Assembly: GCA_937893635.1 (NCBI GenBank)
Contig: CALBGF010000023.1
Coordinates: 1 to 8,799, forward strand
Direction: 5' to 3'
Source: an uncultured Mollicutes bacterium
Lineage (GTDB): Bacteria; Bacillota_I; Bacilli_A; RFN20; CAG-826
Length of the DNA stretch: 8,799 nucleotides
Shown here: positions 1 to 8,125 of the stretch, one piece after another
How the letters are laid out: every line of letters starts with the position of its first letter
Numbering within the stretch: the first letter of the stretch is position 1
The notes under the pieces: model-generated
Database searches by the model: none
Seen by the model: only the letters and a program-made list of their open reading frames with translations
What the model was told of the DNA's origin: nothing
Translations under genes and position numbers: made by a program

Positions 1-1052
1 AGATTTTTTGATTCATTGATCTTAATAGATAAAATGAATTCGCTTAAAGTCATATTTGTTTCTTTTTTAACGCGTTCAAATAATACACTTTTACTTGTAT
101 ATAAAGAAGAACATATGTCTTTTGATTTAATTGGAGTATTTAAATTATTTAATATATATTTAGTGAGTTCGCTAATAAATACACTATTAGTTTTATTCTT
201 GATTTTAGCAACTCGCTTAGTAAAATCTATAACCATATTCATTTGTAAAGTATAGATATCACTTTCATTATTAATTAATTCCATTTTTTGAATGTATAAA
301 TCGCTGAGTGATAAAGCTTCATCTTGATCTAACATGCCTTTTATTGCGGCGCGGCTCATTAATGTGGCGGCAACAATAAAAGTGTTTTTTGCTTGCCTAA
401 GTGAGTCATTAGATAACACTCCTGGTCTAATCGAAGGAGCATTTTTAATCCAATTATTTAGGTTATCGATATCGCCGCGTTCCACTAATTTACAAAGACT
501 ATTTTCAATATCGATAGTGTTATGTTGTGCACTTGTCGGTTGAGTGATTTTAATATTTGCAATTTCGTTATAAATGTTGTCATTCATGTTCGAAGCTTCT
601 TTATCATTAATTAATATTTCTTTTAATGATACTTTTTTATTATTTAAAATATAATTGAACATAATTAAAGACTCTAAAATACTTTCTAATGGCATAGAAA
701 TAATAGCTTTCATAGCATTACTAAATTCATCTAAAAAGTCTTTTTCAATTCCTAGTTCAAAGGCTAAATTGCTTAATGTTGCGTTATCAGGGACTATTAA
801 TCTAGAAGGACCAATTACTAATAAATTAGATTTATAATGTACATATCCATAATAAAAAAAATCAGAAGTGGTAATATAGCCAATATCATTTGTTTTAGCT
901 AATAAATCATCTTTCACTAATTGAGCTGGATCTTTAATAAGTGGAACAATAGATGAAAAATAAATTTGTTTGCTATTTTTATATATGCGAACGGGCACCC
1001 CAGAAAGATTAGCTAAAGAGTTCGCTAAATATGTTAAGTCAATGTTCTTCAA
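1..1052 (-). CDS. AraC-family transcriptional regulator, C-terminus cut off by window edge
   Basis: Translating the minus strand gives 350 codons with no stop, running out of the window at its 3' end. Residues about 292-345 form the first AraC-type helix-turn-helix: a YILNNLNTPI helix, then KDICSSLYTSKSVLFERVKKET with its recognition helix near 320-330, then a FILSIKI stretch. The second HTH lies outside the window. Residues 1-135 look like a ligand-sensing region (VRIYKN, LLVIGPSR, ISMPLESIL). The middle contains LRQAKNTFIVAATLMSRAA (218-236), a stretch I associate from memory with the sensor-AraC regulators that databases label YSIRK-type. A TTG start at 1052 is chosen because AGGTGA sits 5 nt upstream; an in-frame GTG at 1061 overlaps that site and follows a TAG. 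The gene is divergent from the glycosidase operon and is its likely substrate-responsive activator. The AraC assignment is firm; the inducer is unknown. Confidence 0.88.
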   Translation of the reverse strand, partial: MKNIDLTYLANSLANLSGVPVRIYKNSKQIYFSSIVPLIKDPAQLVKDDLLAKTNDIGYITTSDFFYYGYVHYKSNLLVIGPSRLIVPDNATLSNLAFELGIEKDFLDEFSNAMKAIISMPLESILESLIMFNYILNNKKVSLKEILINDKEASNMNDNIYNEIANIKITQPTSAQHNTIDIENSLCKLVERGDIDNLNNWIKNAPSIRPGVLSNDSLRQAKNTFIVAATLMSRAAIKGMLDQDEALSLSDLYIQKMELINNESDIYTLQMNMVIDFTKRVAKIKNKTNSVFISELTKYILNNLNTPIKSKDICSSLYTSKSVLFERVKKETNMTLSEFILSIKINESKN

Positions 1053-1057
1053 CGTTA

Positions 1058-1063
1058 TCACCT
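1058..1063 (-). promoter_or_regulatory. Ribosome binding site deciding a TTG start for the AraC gene
   Basis: The minus strand reads AGGTGA, then TAACG, then TTG, giving 5 nt spacing to the TTG at 1052-1050. The in-frame GTG at 1061-1059 falls inside this site, so it cannot use it. The flavodoxin gene at 8126 has nearly the same arrangement (AGGTGA, then TAAA, then ATG), which supports reading TTG as the initiator. Confidence 0.65.
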
Positions 1064-1064
1064 A

Positions 1065-1100
1065 GGAATATAATACAAAAACACGGAATATAGTGCAAGA
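1065..1100 (+). promoter_or_regulatory. Two 16-bp direct repeats at 20-bp period, candidate AraC operator
   Basis: GGAATATAATACAAAA (1065-1080) and GGAATATAGTGCAAGA (1085-1100) match at 13 of 16 positions, and the three differences are all A/G changes. Their starts are 20 bp apart, about two helical turns, so both copies face the same side of the DNA. AraC-family proteins with two HTHs typically bind such tandem half-sites. The right copy ends where the -35 of the downstream operon promoter would lie (about 1098-1103), the usual class II activator position. The site lies next to the AraC-family gene. Function is inferred from pattern and position. Confidence 0.6.
1070..1098 (-). promoter_or_regulatory. 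Predicted sigma-A promoter of the AraC gene
   Basis: On the minus strand the -35 is TTGCAC (1098-1093) and the -10 is TATTAT (1075-1070), separated by exactly 17 nt. The -35 lies inside the right copy and the -10 inside the left copy of the 16-base direct repeat. A protein bound to both repeats would therefore cover this promoter, which suggests autoregulation. The -10 ends 6 nt before the ribosome binding site, so the predicted transcript leader is very short. Confidence 0.55.
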
Positions 1101-1101
1101 A

Positions 1102-1115
1102 ATTAAGCGCTTTCT
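1102..1115 (+). promoter_or_regulatory. cre-like catabolite-repression operator
   Basis: ATTAAGCGCTTTCT matches the Bacillota CcpA consensus-like palindrome TGAAAGCGCTTTCA at 10 of 14 positions, including the full central AAGCGCTTTC. It lies between the AraC-like repeats and the -10 of the glycosidase operon, where bound CcpA would block polymerase. The left outer arm is poor. A LacI-family operator other than CcpA's is possible because both share the GCGC centre. Confidence 0.55.
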
Positions 1116-1117
1116 TT

Positions 1118-1126
1118 TGATATTAT
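1118..1126 (+). promoter_or_regulatory. Extended -10 promoter of the GH3-symporter-GH78 operon
   Basis: TGATATTAT fits the extended -10 form TGn-TATTAT. The 17-nt-spaced -35 position (1098-1103, AGAAAT) has only one match to TTGACA, as expected for an activator-dependent promoter. The AraC-like right half-site overlaps that -35 slot by 3 bp. The -10 ends 6 nt before the AGGAGA ribosome binding site (1133-1138), so the leader would be very short. An alternative -10, TATAAT at 1069-1074, has no good -35 and lies inside the operator. Confidence 0.45.
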
Positions 1127-1145
1127 TAAATCAGGAGATAAAAGA

Positions 1146-3566
1146 ATGGATATTAAAAGTAAAATTGCCCAAATGACATTAGATGAAAAAACTAAACTAT
1201 TAAGTGGTTATAAAACAATGAATACTTATCCAATTAATCGTTTAGAAATACCATCACTTAATTTATCCGATGGACCTAACGGCTTAAGAAAAGAAGATGA
1301 AAGTGGAGACTCATTAAATGGAGTAAGTAATTCTTTGCCGGCGACATGTTTTCCTACTGGAGTAACACTAGCTAGCACATGGGATAAAAATTTATTATAC
1401 AAAGTTGGTAAAGCAATAGGAGAAGAATGTAATTATTATAATATTAATGTTTTGTTAGGACCTGCGATTAATATTAAAAGAAATCCTAAATGTGGAAGAA
1501 ACTTTGAATACTTTAGTGAAGATCCTTTATTAAGCGGTTATTTAGCAAGCGAATATATTAAAGGATTACAAAGTCAAAATGTAGCAGCAACTTTAAAACA
1601 TTTTGCTTGTAATAACAATGAAAAATATCGTTTTACAGGTGATTCAATCGTTGATAAAAGAGCGTTACATGAAATTTATTTAAAGCCTTTTGAATTAGCC
1701 GTTAAACACGCTAAACCATGGGCGGTAATGAATGCTTATAATAAAATTAATGGTATTCATGCCTCAGAGAATAATTATTTAATGAATGATATATTAAGAA
1801 ATTCATGGCACTTTGATGGATTGGTTATGACTGATTGGGGCGGAATAGTGGATCGCGTTAAAGGACTAAAAGCAGGTACTGATTTAGAAATGCCAGGCAT
1901 GGTAGAACATAATATTATTTCTTTATATAATGCTACTAAAGAGAAAAAGATAGATGAGTCGCTAGTGGACAAATCGGTAGAAAATATATTAAAAACAATT
2001 GAAAGAACTAGAACTAATAAACATGAATGTGATTTTGAAAAGAACTATAATTTTGCGGTTGAAGTTGCTCGTTCAGGAGCAGTGTTATTAAAAAATGATA
2101 ATGTTTTACCAATAGATAAAAATACAAAAGTTCATGTTATTGGTGGATTATTTGAAGAAATAAGATACCAAGGTTCAGGTTCATCTTTATTAAACCCTAA
2201 AAAATTATCATATCATAAGGATGGATTCTTAAAACGCAATATCGATTATCATTTTTCTTTAGGATATAAAGCAAGCGAATTAAACAGTGATGAAAAATTA
2301 GAACAAGAAGCATTAAACGACTTAAAAGATAATGAACTTATCTTATATTATATGGGACAAAATGATTATGTTGAATCAGAAGGATTTGACAGAGAAGTAA
2401 CAACATTACCAGAGAATCAATTAAGCTTGCTTAATAAGTTATTGAATTTAGGTAAAAAAGTAGTAGTTATTTTGTTTGGTGGAAGTTTTGTTGAATTGCC
2501 TTTTTTAGATAAAGTAAAAGCTATCTTATATATGGGTTTAGCGGGAGAAGGCATAGGAGAAGCCACTAGTGATTTGATATTTGGAGAACATTCTCCAAGT
2601 GGAAGATTAACGGAGACATGGCCATTATCTTATCAAGATGTTCCTTTTGGTGAAACCTTTACCTTAAATCCTAATGAAATATACAAAGAATCAATTTATG
2701 TCGGGTATCGCTATTATGAAACTATTAACAAACATGTGGCTTTTCCATTTGGCTATGGCTTATCCTACACTAAATTTGTTTATAGTGATATGAAAGTAGA
2801 AACCAATAACCAAGATATATCGGTTTCTTTAAAGATTAAAAATATTGGCGATTTTGATAGTGAAGAAGTTATTCAATTATATGTGTCGCACTTAAACAGT
2901 AATATTTATCGACCAATAAAAGAATTAAAAGCATTTGATAAAGTTAAATTAAAGGTAAATGAAGAAAAAACTATTTCACTTATAATAAATAATGACGATT
3001 TAAAAGTTTATGATGTTAATGTTAATGAATTTTGCTTAGAAGAAGGAAAATATAAAATCATTATTGGAAAGAATGCTCATGAAAATATTTTAGAAAAAGA
3101 TATTGATATTAAAGGCTTAAAATTAGAAAAGACAAAAGAGAATATCAAAAAGTATTATGAAAATATTAATAACTTAATTAATATTAGTGATATGGAATAT
3201 GCCAAATTATTTGATCTAAATATTAATAACTATGAATTTTCTAAGTTGCCTTACACCATGGAAACGCCAATTGGTGAATTTAACTCTTTTGTTGGAAAAA
3301 TCTTTAAAAATGCTGTTTGTAATGTTGGACTTAAACAATATAAAAAGGCACTTAAATTAAAAGATAGTCCAAAAAAGGAACGTGAAAAAAAGACGGGATT
3401 GTTTGTTTATAAGTTAATGCCTAATAATTCTTTAAGATCATTATGTTATTCTTCAAGTGGTCAGTTACCATATAATGTGGCTAAAGGATTAGAACAATTT
3501 ATTAATGGGCATTATATAAAAGGTATCAAAGCAATGTTAAGAAAGGAAAAAAGAAATGAAAAGTAA
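1146..3566 (+). CDS. GH3 family beta-glycosidase (probable cytoplasmic beta-glucosidase)
   Basis: An 806-residue glycoside hydrolase family 3 enzyme that would remove non-reducing beta-linked sugars by a retaining mechanism. The TIM barrel (about 1-290) has SDGPNGLR with D42, R118 in [12 protein letters not shown]151-H152 in LKHF and the nucleophile D230 in VMTDWGG. The alpha/beta sandwich (about 300-540) has ESEGFDR at 410-416, where the acid/base glutamate of three-domain GH3 enzymes is expected. FPFGYGLSY (533-541) leads into a fibronectin-III-like domain ending near 643. About 155 residues follow, ending in [20 protein letters not shown] and [11 protein letters not shown]; similar tails occur in some Bacillota GH3 proteins. 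There is no signal peptide, so it should act on imported substrate. AGGAGA lies 7 nt before the ATG. It is the first gene of the operon and overlaps the symporter gene by 11 nt. Family is certain; glucosidase rather than xylosidase or arabinosidase activity is inferred. Confidence 0.93.
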   Translation: MDIKSKIAQMTLDEKTKLLSGYKTMNTYPINRLEIPSLNLSDGPNGLRKEDESGDSLNGVSNSLPATCFPTGVTLASTWDKNLLYKVGKAIGEECNYYNINVLLGPAINIKRNPKCGRNFEYFSEDPLLSGYLASEYIKGLQSQNVAATLKHFACNNNEKYRFTGDSIVDKRALHEIYLKPFELAVKHAKPWAVMNAYNKINGIHASENNYLMNDILRNSWHFDGLVMTDWGGIVDRVKGLKAGTDLEMPGMVEHNIISLYNATKEKKIDESLVDKSVENILKTIERTRTNKHECDFEKNYNFAVEVARSGAVLLKNDNVLPIDKNTKVHVIGGLFEEIRYQGSGSSLLNPKKLSYHKDGFLKRNIDYHFSLGYKASELNSDEKLEQEALNDLKDNELILYYMGQNDYVESEGFDREVTTLPENQLSLLNKLLNLGKKVVVILFGGSFVELPFLDKVKAILYMGLAGEGIGEATSDLIFGEHSPSGRLTETWPLSYQDVPFGETFTLNPNEIYKESIYVGYRYYETINKHVAFPFGYGLSYTKFVYSDMKVETNNQDISVSLKIKNIGDFDSEEVIQLYVSHLNSNIYRPIKELKAFDKVKLKVNEEKTISLIINNDDLKVYDVNVNEFCLEEGKYKIIIGKNAHENILEKDIDIKGLKLEKTKENIKKYYENINNLINISDMEYAKLFDLNINNYEFSKLPYTMETPIGEFNSFVGKIFKNAVCNVGLKQYKKALKLKDSPKKEREKKTGLFVYKLMPNNSLRSLCYSSSGQLPYNVAKGLEQFINGHYIKGIKAMLRKEKRNEK

Positions 3567-5478
3567 TTTATTAAATTCTAAAAAATTAAATTCAAAAATT
3601 AAAAGTAAAAATGTCACTAATAAAGAAAAGTGGCTAGGTTACTTAATTGGTCCAGCTGGAGCATTATTGCTAAATGCGGTTTTAGCCACATATTTAAATG
3701 TTTATTATACGGATGTTTTAGATTTAACGACAGTTTGGGGCGGAATATTTTTAACAATTTTCCCAATTGTCTCTAAAATTATTGATGCCATTACGAATGT
3801 GATAATGGGATATGTTATTGATCGAACTAAAACAAAGCAAGGTAAGGCTAGACCTTGGTTACTTCTAAGTGCACCATTATTAGCTATTACTGGTGTTTTG
3901 CTATTTGTTGTTCCTAGTGGAAGTACTACTTTACAAGTTGTATGGGTAATGCTTTCTTATAATTTGTTTTATTCTTTTGCTTATACAATATTTAATATGG
4001 CACATGGATTAATGGTACCATTATCAACAAGAAATACTACTCAACGTGGCGGATTATCGGTGTTTAATCAAATTACTACAATTATGATTTCTGGCATTGT
4101 AGTAGCATTAATTTTTCCAATGGTTATAATGCCAATGATTGGTGTTAATAAAACAAGTTGGATTATTTTAATGTCGATACTTTCCATTTTAGCGCTTCCT
4201 TTAACGCTTATTGAGTATTATTTTACCAAAGAAAGAATTACGGAAGAAAAAAATGATATTGAAGAAAAAAATGTACCATTTAAATTACAATTAAAAGCAA
4301 TATTTACTGATAAATATGTCATGTTATTAATTTTATATTTTCTTATTTACACTATTGGATCTACATTAAAAAATATTTCATTAGTATATTATTGTAACTA
4401 TGTTTTAGGAACATATAATGATGGAATTACTCAAACATTAGTGTCAGTATTAGGCGGTATTCCAATGGGGATAGGCATATTCCTTGTATGGCCATTAGCA
4501 AAAAAATTCGGTAAAAGAAATGTAACAATGATTGGCTTTTTAATTTATGCAATTGGCAGTGCTATATGTTGGATTTTCCCTAATAATATGGTTCTAGTGT
4601 TAGTGGGACAATTTATTAAAAATATTGGTGGTTTACCATGTGCATATGTGTTTATGGCTTTATTTGCTGATGCTTTAGATAATATTGAATGGCGTACTGG
4701 CTTTAGAACGGATGGTGTAGCCATGTCAATTTATAGTATTATTACAGTGGCTATGATGGGAATTTGTACTGGAATATTTAATTTAGGATTAAGCAATAAT
4801 GGTTATATTAAGCCAGTTACTTTAGAAAATTATCTTTCTAATCCAAATAAATTTATTGGCTTAGTAACACAACTTTCTCCAGATCAATTTGCTGACTTAA
4901 AACCAGATGCTTCCATTGCTTTTATTCAAAATAATGGCGTTAATAATTTCTTTACTTTCTCATTTGTGGGATTAGAAGTTATTACTGGCTTATTATGTGC
5001 ATTAATTTTATTATTTGTAAATGTTGAAAAAACAATAAATAAAAAACAACTTGTTCTAGTAGAAAGAGAAAAAGAACTTTTCAAAAAAGAAGGTAAAGAA
5101 TGGTTGCCAGCGGAAGAAAGAAATGCTTTAGAAATTGCTCGCCAAGAAAAAGAAGCTGAAGAAATACTTGTACAAGAACTTAAAGATAAATGTAAAAAGT
5201 TATCTTTAGATTTTGATAAAGAATATAAAAAACATGTTTTAAAGTTAAAAGAAAAGAAAGAAAAAAGCATAGAAAAAGAAACTAAAAACAAAGAAAAGCA
5301 AATTCAAAAAATAAATAAGAAACTCGCTAGAACAAGCAAAGAAAAACAAATTGCTTTAGAAGAAAAAGAAAAGATTAAAGAAGAAAAAATTAATGCTTAT
5401 TGGGAAAAAGAAAAAATACAAGGCGAAAAAGATTATGCTTACTATCAAGAGGAATTAAGAAAATATGAAAGTAGATAA
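3556..5478 (+). CDS. GPH/MelB-type sugar:cation symporter with long charged C-terminal tail
   Basis: A 640-residue major facilitator of the glycoside-pentoside-hexuronide:cation symporter family, placed in the cytoplasmic membrane. The family pattern is clear at 50-102: YYTD (D53), IIDAITN with D77, [19 protein letters not shown] with D89. Hydrophobic segments, about twelve, run from about 28 to 489. A hydrophilic insert of about 60 residues (413-465) precedes the last helix and probably faces outward. Residues 490-640 are almost entirely K, E, A, Q and I in heptad-like spacing, giving a predicted cytoplasmic coiled coil of about 150 residues. Shorter tails containing a motif like CKKLSLDF (546-553) are common in Bacillota homologues. 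Start at 3556: AAAGGA lies 8 nt upstream inside the end of the GH3 gene, an 11-nt overlap suggesting translational coupling. The cargo is inferred from flanking enzymes to be an intact rhamnosylated beta-glycoside. Confidence 0.9.
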   Translation: MKSNLLNSKKLNSKIKSKNVTNKEKWLGYLIGPAGALLLNAVLATYLNVYYTDVLDLTTVWGGIFLTIFPIVSKIIDAITNVIMGYVIDRTKTKQGKARPWLLLSAPLLAITGVLLFVVPSGSTTLQVVWVMLSYNLFYSFAYTIFNMAHGLMVPLSTRNTTQRGGLSVFNQITTIMISGIVVALIFPMVIMPMIGVNKTSWIILMSILSILALPLTLIEYYFTKERITEEKNDIEEKNVPFKLQLKAIFTDKYVMLLILYFLIYTIGSTLKNISLVYYCNYVLGTYNDGITQTLVSVLGGIPMGIGIFLVWPLAKKFGKRNVTMIGFLIYAIGSAICWIFPNNMVLVLVGQFIKNIGGLPCAYVFMALFADALDNIEWRTGFRTDGVAMSIYSIITVAMMGICTGIFNLGLSNNGYIKPVTLENYLSNPNKFIGLVTQLSPDQFADLKPDASIAFIQNNGVNNFFTFSFVGLEVITGLLCALILLFVNVEKTINKKQLVLVEREKELFKKEGKEWLPAEERNALEIARQEKEAEEILVQELKDKCKKLSLDFDKEYKKHVLKLKEKKEKSIEKETKNKEKQIQKINKKLARTSKEKQIALEEKEKIKEEKINAYWEKEKIQGEKDYAYYQEELRKYESR

Positions 5479-8029
5479 TATTTTAATTGAATATTTAAAT
5501 AATCCTATTGGAATAGGTATAAAAAGTCCTCGCATCACTTGGAATGATTTTGATATAACTAAACAAGATAGTTTTGAAGTGTTTTACAAAGTTAATGGAG
5601 TAAGTAAAACAAGTGGAATAATTAAATCTTCATCAATGAATTATATCTTTAAAGAAGAGTTTCAAAGTAGAGATTATGTTACTTTTAAAATTAAAATTTA
5701 TGATGAAAAAGGAAATAGTAGTGATTATTCTTCTATGCACCATTTTGAAATGGGATTACTAAGTCCAAATGATTGGATGAGTCATTGGATTAGTGGAAAC
5801 TATAAAGTAAATAAAAATAAAAGATATCCAGTTGATTATTTTAAAAAGGAAATCGATATTAAAAGCATCAAAAAAGCCCGCCTTTATATTAGTGCGTGTG
5901 GATTATATGAAGCATTTATCAATGATGCTAGAGTGGGTGACTTCATTTTAGCACCAGGATCTACTGATTATCATAAAAGAATTCAATATCAAACCTATGA
6001 TGTGACGAATTTATTAAAAAAAGGAAAGAACGTTATTAATCTTCTTTTAGCGGATGGCTGGTATCGTGGAAGTATTGGCGCTAAAGGACGTAAAAATACA
6101 TATGGAACAGTAACAAAAGTTATTGCACAACTAGAAGTTTTTGATAATGATAACAATAAAACTACTTATATTACCGATGATAGTTGGTCGTGGTCTAATG
6201 ATGGTCCAATGCTATTTAGTGATTTAAAAGATGGTGAAATCATTAATAATCAAAAAATACCATCTTATAAAAATAAGGCAAAAATTGTAAAATTTAATGC
6301 CAATTTAAAAGAATCTAATAATGAAGCAGTAATTGAAAACGAATATCATAAACCAATCAAAATTTGGAAAAGCAAATCTGGTAAGCAAATTGTTGAATTT
6401 TCTAATAATATCGCAGGTTATATTGCTTTTTCTATTAATGCTAAAAAAGATAATGTTATTAATATTGAAATGGGCGAAATGCTTGATGAAGATGGCGAAC
6501 TAACTTTAAAAAATATTCAATGTATTCATAAAAAGAAAAAAACACCTTTACAAAAAGTAACTTTCATTTGTAAAGAAGGAGAAAATAATTATCATAGTAA
6601 ATTTTTCTTTGCTGGATTTAAGTATTTATCAATTGATAGCAATGTTGAATTTAACAATGATAATATAAAACAAATTGGTATTTCAACAAAATTAGAGAAC
6701 ACGTCTTCATTTAAGTGTTCTAATAAACTAATTAATGTTTTTTACGATAATACACTGCGAAGCTTAAAAAGCAATTCTATTGATATTCCGATGGATTGTC
6801 CTACTCGAGAAAGAATGGGATGGACAGGTGATTCACAAGTCTTTTTTGAAACAGCCAGTTTTTTAACAAATTACGCAGCATTTACTAGAAAGCATTTAAC
6901 TGATGTGTTTGACCGTCAAACAAAAAATGGTTGCTTACCACAAATTGCGCCATATTCTGCTGAAGACTGGTTTATGTCAGTAATGAATGGATCAGTAGGA
7001 TGGGCAGATGTAGGAATATTATCGCCAATGCGTTTTTATAAAAAGTATGGAGATAAGCGTATTTTAATTGATAATTATGAAAAAATGGTTAAATACGCAA
7101 AATTTATGATTCATAGATGCGGAAGAGCAAAAGGAATATATGCTGTATACGCTAAACCACTTCATTTATCTAAAGAAAATAAAAAATATGGGGTAAATAC
7201 CGGACAATCATATGGAGAATGGGCTGAGCCAAATGATATTAAATCATTTGCATGGACAGATTTTGCTGAGCCTCATCCTGAGGAATCAATGGCTTACACT
7301 TATTGGATGATGGATAATATGATTGAAATATCTAATATTATTGGAAGAAAAGAAAACAATGCTTTATTTATTGAATATAGTGATGGCATTAAGAAAGCTT
7401 ATCAAGAATTAGTGGATAAAAATAAATTCTCATTAGATACTAATCGTCAAGCTAAACTTGTTCGTCCACTTTTTTTGAATTTGTTAAATGAAGAACAAAA
7501 AATAAAGGCTAAAAAGTATTTGATTAAGGCTTTAAATGATTATGATTGGCGTTTAGGAACAGGTTTTTTATCCACTCCATTTATTCTTTATGTTTTAAGT
7601 GATATAGATGTGAATTATGCTTATAAGTTATTAGAAAATGAAAAAATGCCGGGATGGCTATATATGGCTAAAAATAATACTGGCACTATTTGGGAAGGAT
7701 GGGAAGGACCTAACGCTCAACAAGGAATTGCTTCACTTAACCATTATTCAAAAGGAGCGATGGTTGAGTGGCTTTTTAAAGGAATGTGTGGTATTAATAT
7801 TATCAAAGAAAATATGATACGTATTAGTCCTATTATTGGCGGAACTATTAAGTTTGCTAGTGCAAGTTATCAAAGTATCTATGGCTTAATTAAATCTAGT
7901 TGGAAGATAGAAAATGATAAAATTATATTTGAAATTGAAATACCAGGTAATGTTGAATGTGAATTTGAATATAAAGATATTAAAAAATATTTAGAAAATG
8001 GAAAACACGTGTTTGAATATTCTTTATAA
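5465..8029 (+). CDS. GH78 alpha-L-rhamnosidase
   Basis: An 854-residue glycoside hydrolase family 78 enzyme that releases alpha-linked L-rhamnose by inversion. An N-terminal beta domain (about 1-110, SPRITWNDF) is followed by the rhamnosidase N domain (about 125-290; [28 protein letters not shown]), a concanavalin-like sandwich (about 300-405) and the (alpha/alpha)6 barrel (about 415-755). [13 protein letters not shown] at 444-456 places D444, E449 and D456 with the spacing of D567, E572 and D579 in Bacillus RhaB. E744 in GTIWEGWE is the expected second catalytic glutamate, and H760 follows in [14 protein letters not shown]-terminal beta domain ends near 845. No signal peptide or missing catalytic residue is seen. 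The ATG overlaps the symporter end by 14 nt, with an AGAGGA-like ribosome site about 11 nt upstream. It is the last operon gene, followed by a terminator. Family is firm; the aglycone preference is unknown. Confidence 0.94.
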   Translation: MKVDNILIEYLNNPIGIGIKSPRITWNDFDITKQDSFEVFYKVNGVSKTSGIIKSSSMNYIFKEEFQSRDYVTFKIKIYDEKGNSSDYSSMHHFEMGLLSPNDWMSHWISGNYKVNKNKRYPVDYFKKEIDIKSIKKARLYISACGLYEAFINDARVGDFILAPGSTDYHKRIQYQTYDVTNLLKKGKNVINLLLADGWYRGSIGAKGRKNTYGTVTKVIAQLEVFDNDNNKTTYITDDSWSWSNDGPMLFSDLKDGEIINNQKIPSYKNKAKIVKFNANLKESNNEAVIENEYHKPIKIWKSKSGKQIVEFSNNIAGYIAFSINAKKDNVINIEMGEMLDEDGELTLKNIQCIHKKKKTPLQKVTFICKEGENNYHSKFFFAGFKYLSIDSNVEFNNDNIKQIGISTKLENTSSFKCSNKLINVFYDNTLRSLKSNSIDIPMDCPTRERMGWTGDSQVFFETASFLTNYAAFTRKHLTDVFDRQTKNGCLPQIAPYSAEDWFMSVMNGSVGWADVGILSPMRFYKKYGDKRILIDNYEKMVKYAKFMIHRCGRAKGIYAVYAKPLHLSKENKKYGVNTGQSYGEWAEPNDIKSFAWTDFAEPHPEESMAYTYWMMDNMIEISNIIGRKENNALFIEYSDGIKKAYQELVDKNKFSLDTNRQAKLVRPLFLNLLNEEQKIKAKKYLIKALNDYDWRLGTGFLSTPFILYVLSDIDVNYAYKLLENEKMPGWLYMAKNNTGTIWEGWEGPNAQQGIASLNHYSKGAMVEWLFKGMCGINIIKENMIRISPIIGGTIKFASASYQSIYGLIKSSWKIENDKIIFEIEIPGNVECEFEYKDIKKYLENGKHVFEYSL

Positions 8030-8034
8030 AGATA

Positions 8035-8071
8035 AAAACGTCATAGAACAAAAACTATGATGTTTTATTTT
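8035..8071 (+). terminator. Intrinsic terminator after the glycosidase operon
   Basis: AAAACGTCATAG (8035-8046) pairs with CTATGATGTTTT (8055-8066) over 12 bp with one G-U wobble and an 8-base loop. A T-rich run, ATTTT, follows. It begins 6 nt after the GH78 stop codon and separates the operon from the next promoter. The stem is AU-rich, so termination may be partial. Confidence 0.75.
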
Positions 8072-8077
8072 GAACTA

Positions 8078-8108
8078 TTGACCTAAAGTTAAGTTTAGGT
8101 GCTATATT
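8078..8108 (+). promoter_or_regulatory. MerR-type promoter and operator of the flavodoxin gene
   Basis: The -35 is TTGACC (8078-8083) and the -10 is TATATT (8103-8108), separated by 19 nt. That over-long spacer is the hallmark of promoters activated by MerR-family proteins through DNA distortion. The spacer is filled by the palindrome ACCTAAAGTTAAGTTTAGGT (8081-8100), whose arms pair at 9 of 10 positions. MerR-family sites near AdhR/NmlR-like regulators, which respond to reactive aldehydes or electrophiles, have a similar CTTGAC and TTAAGT character; that comparison is from memory. No MerR gene lies inside the window, so the regulator acts from elsewhere or lies just beyond the edge. Confidence 0.75.
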
Positions 8109-8125
8109 GTTTTTGAGGTGATAAA

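Noticed and set aside
16..837. Three plus-strand open frames of 79, 69 and 60 codons
   Set aside because: They lie antisense to the AraC-family gene, have no good ribosome sites and no recognisable protein features, while the minus strand gives an unbroken 350-residue regulator.
1..1052. Naming the regulator RhaR or RhaS because of the rhamnosidase
   Set aside because: The sensor region does not show the short cupin-type N-terminus of RhaR/RhaS, and context alone is not enough for a gene name.
1775..1972. Minus-strand 65-codon frame
   Set aside because: Antisense shadow of the GH3 barrel, directly opposite the nucleophile motif region.
3556..3566. Possible frameshift joining the GH3 and symporter genes
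   Set aside because: Each protein is complete by family comparison and the second has its own ribosome site, so this is an ordinary operon overlap.
4926..5291. Minus-strand 121-codon frame rich in Ser, Phe and Leu
   Set aside because: Its composition is the mirror of the Lys/Glu-rich symporter tail; no ribosome binding site or family similarity.
5040..5460. A-rich, apparently repetitive DNA
   Set aside because: The pattern comes from AAA/GAA codons of the Lys/Glu coiled-coil tail; no regular DNA repeat unit was seen.
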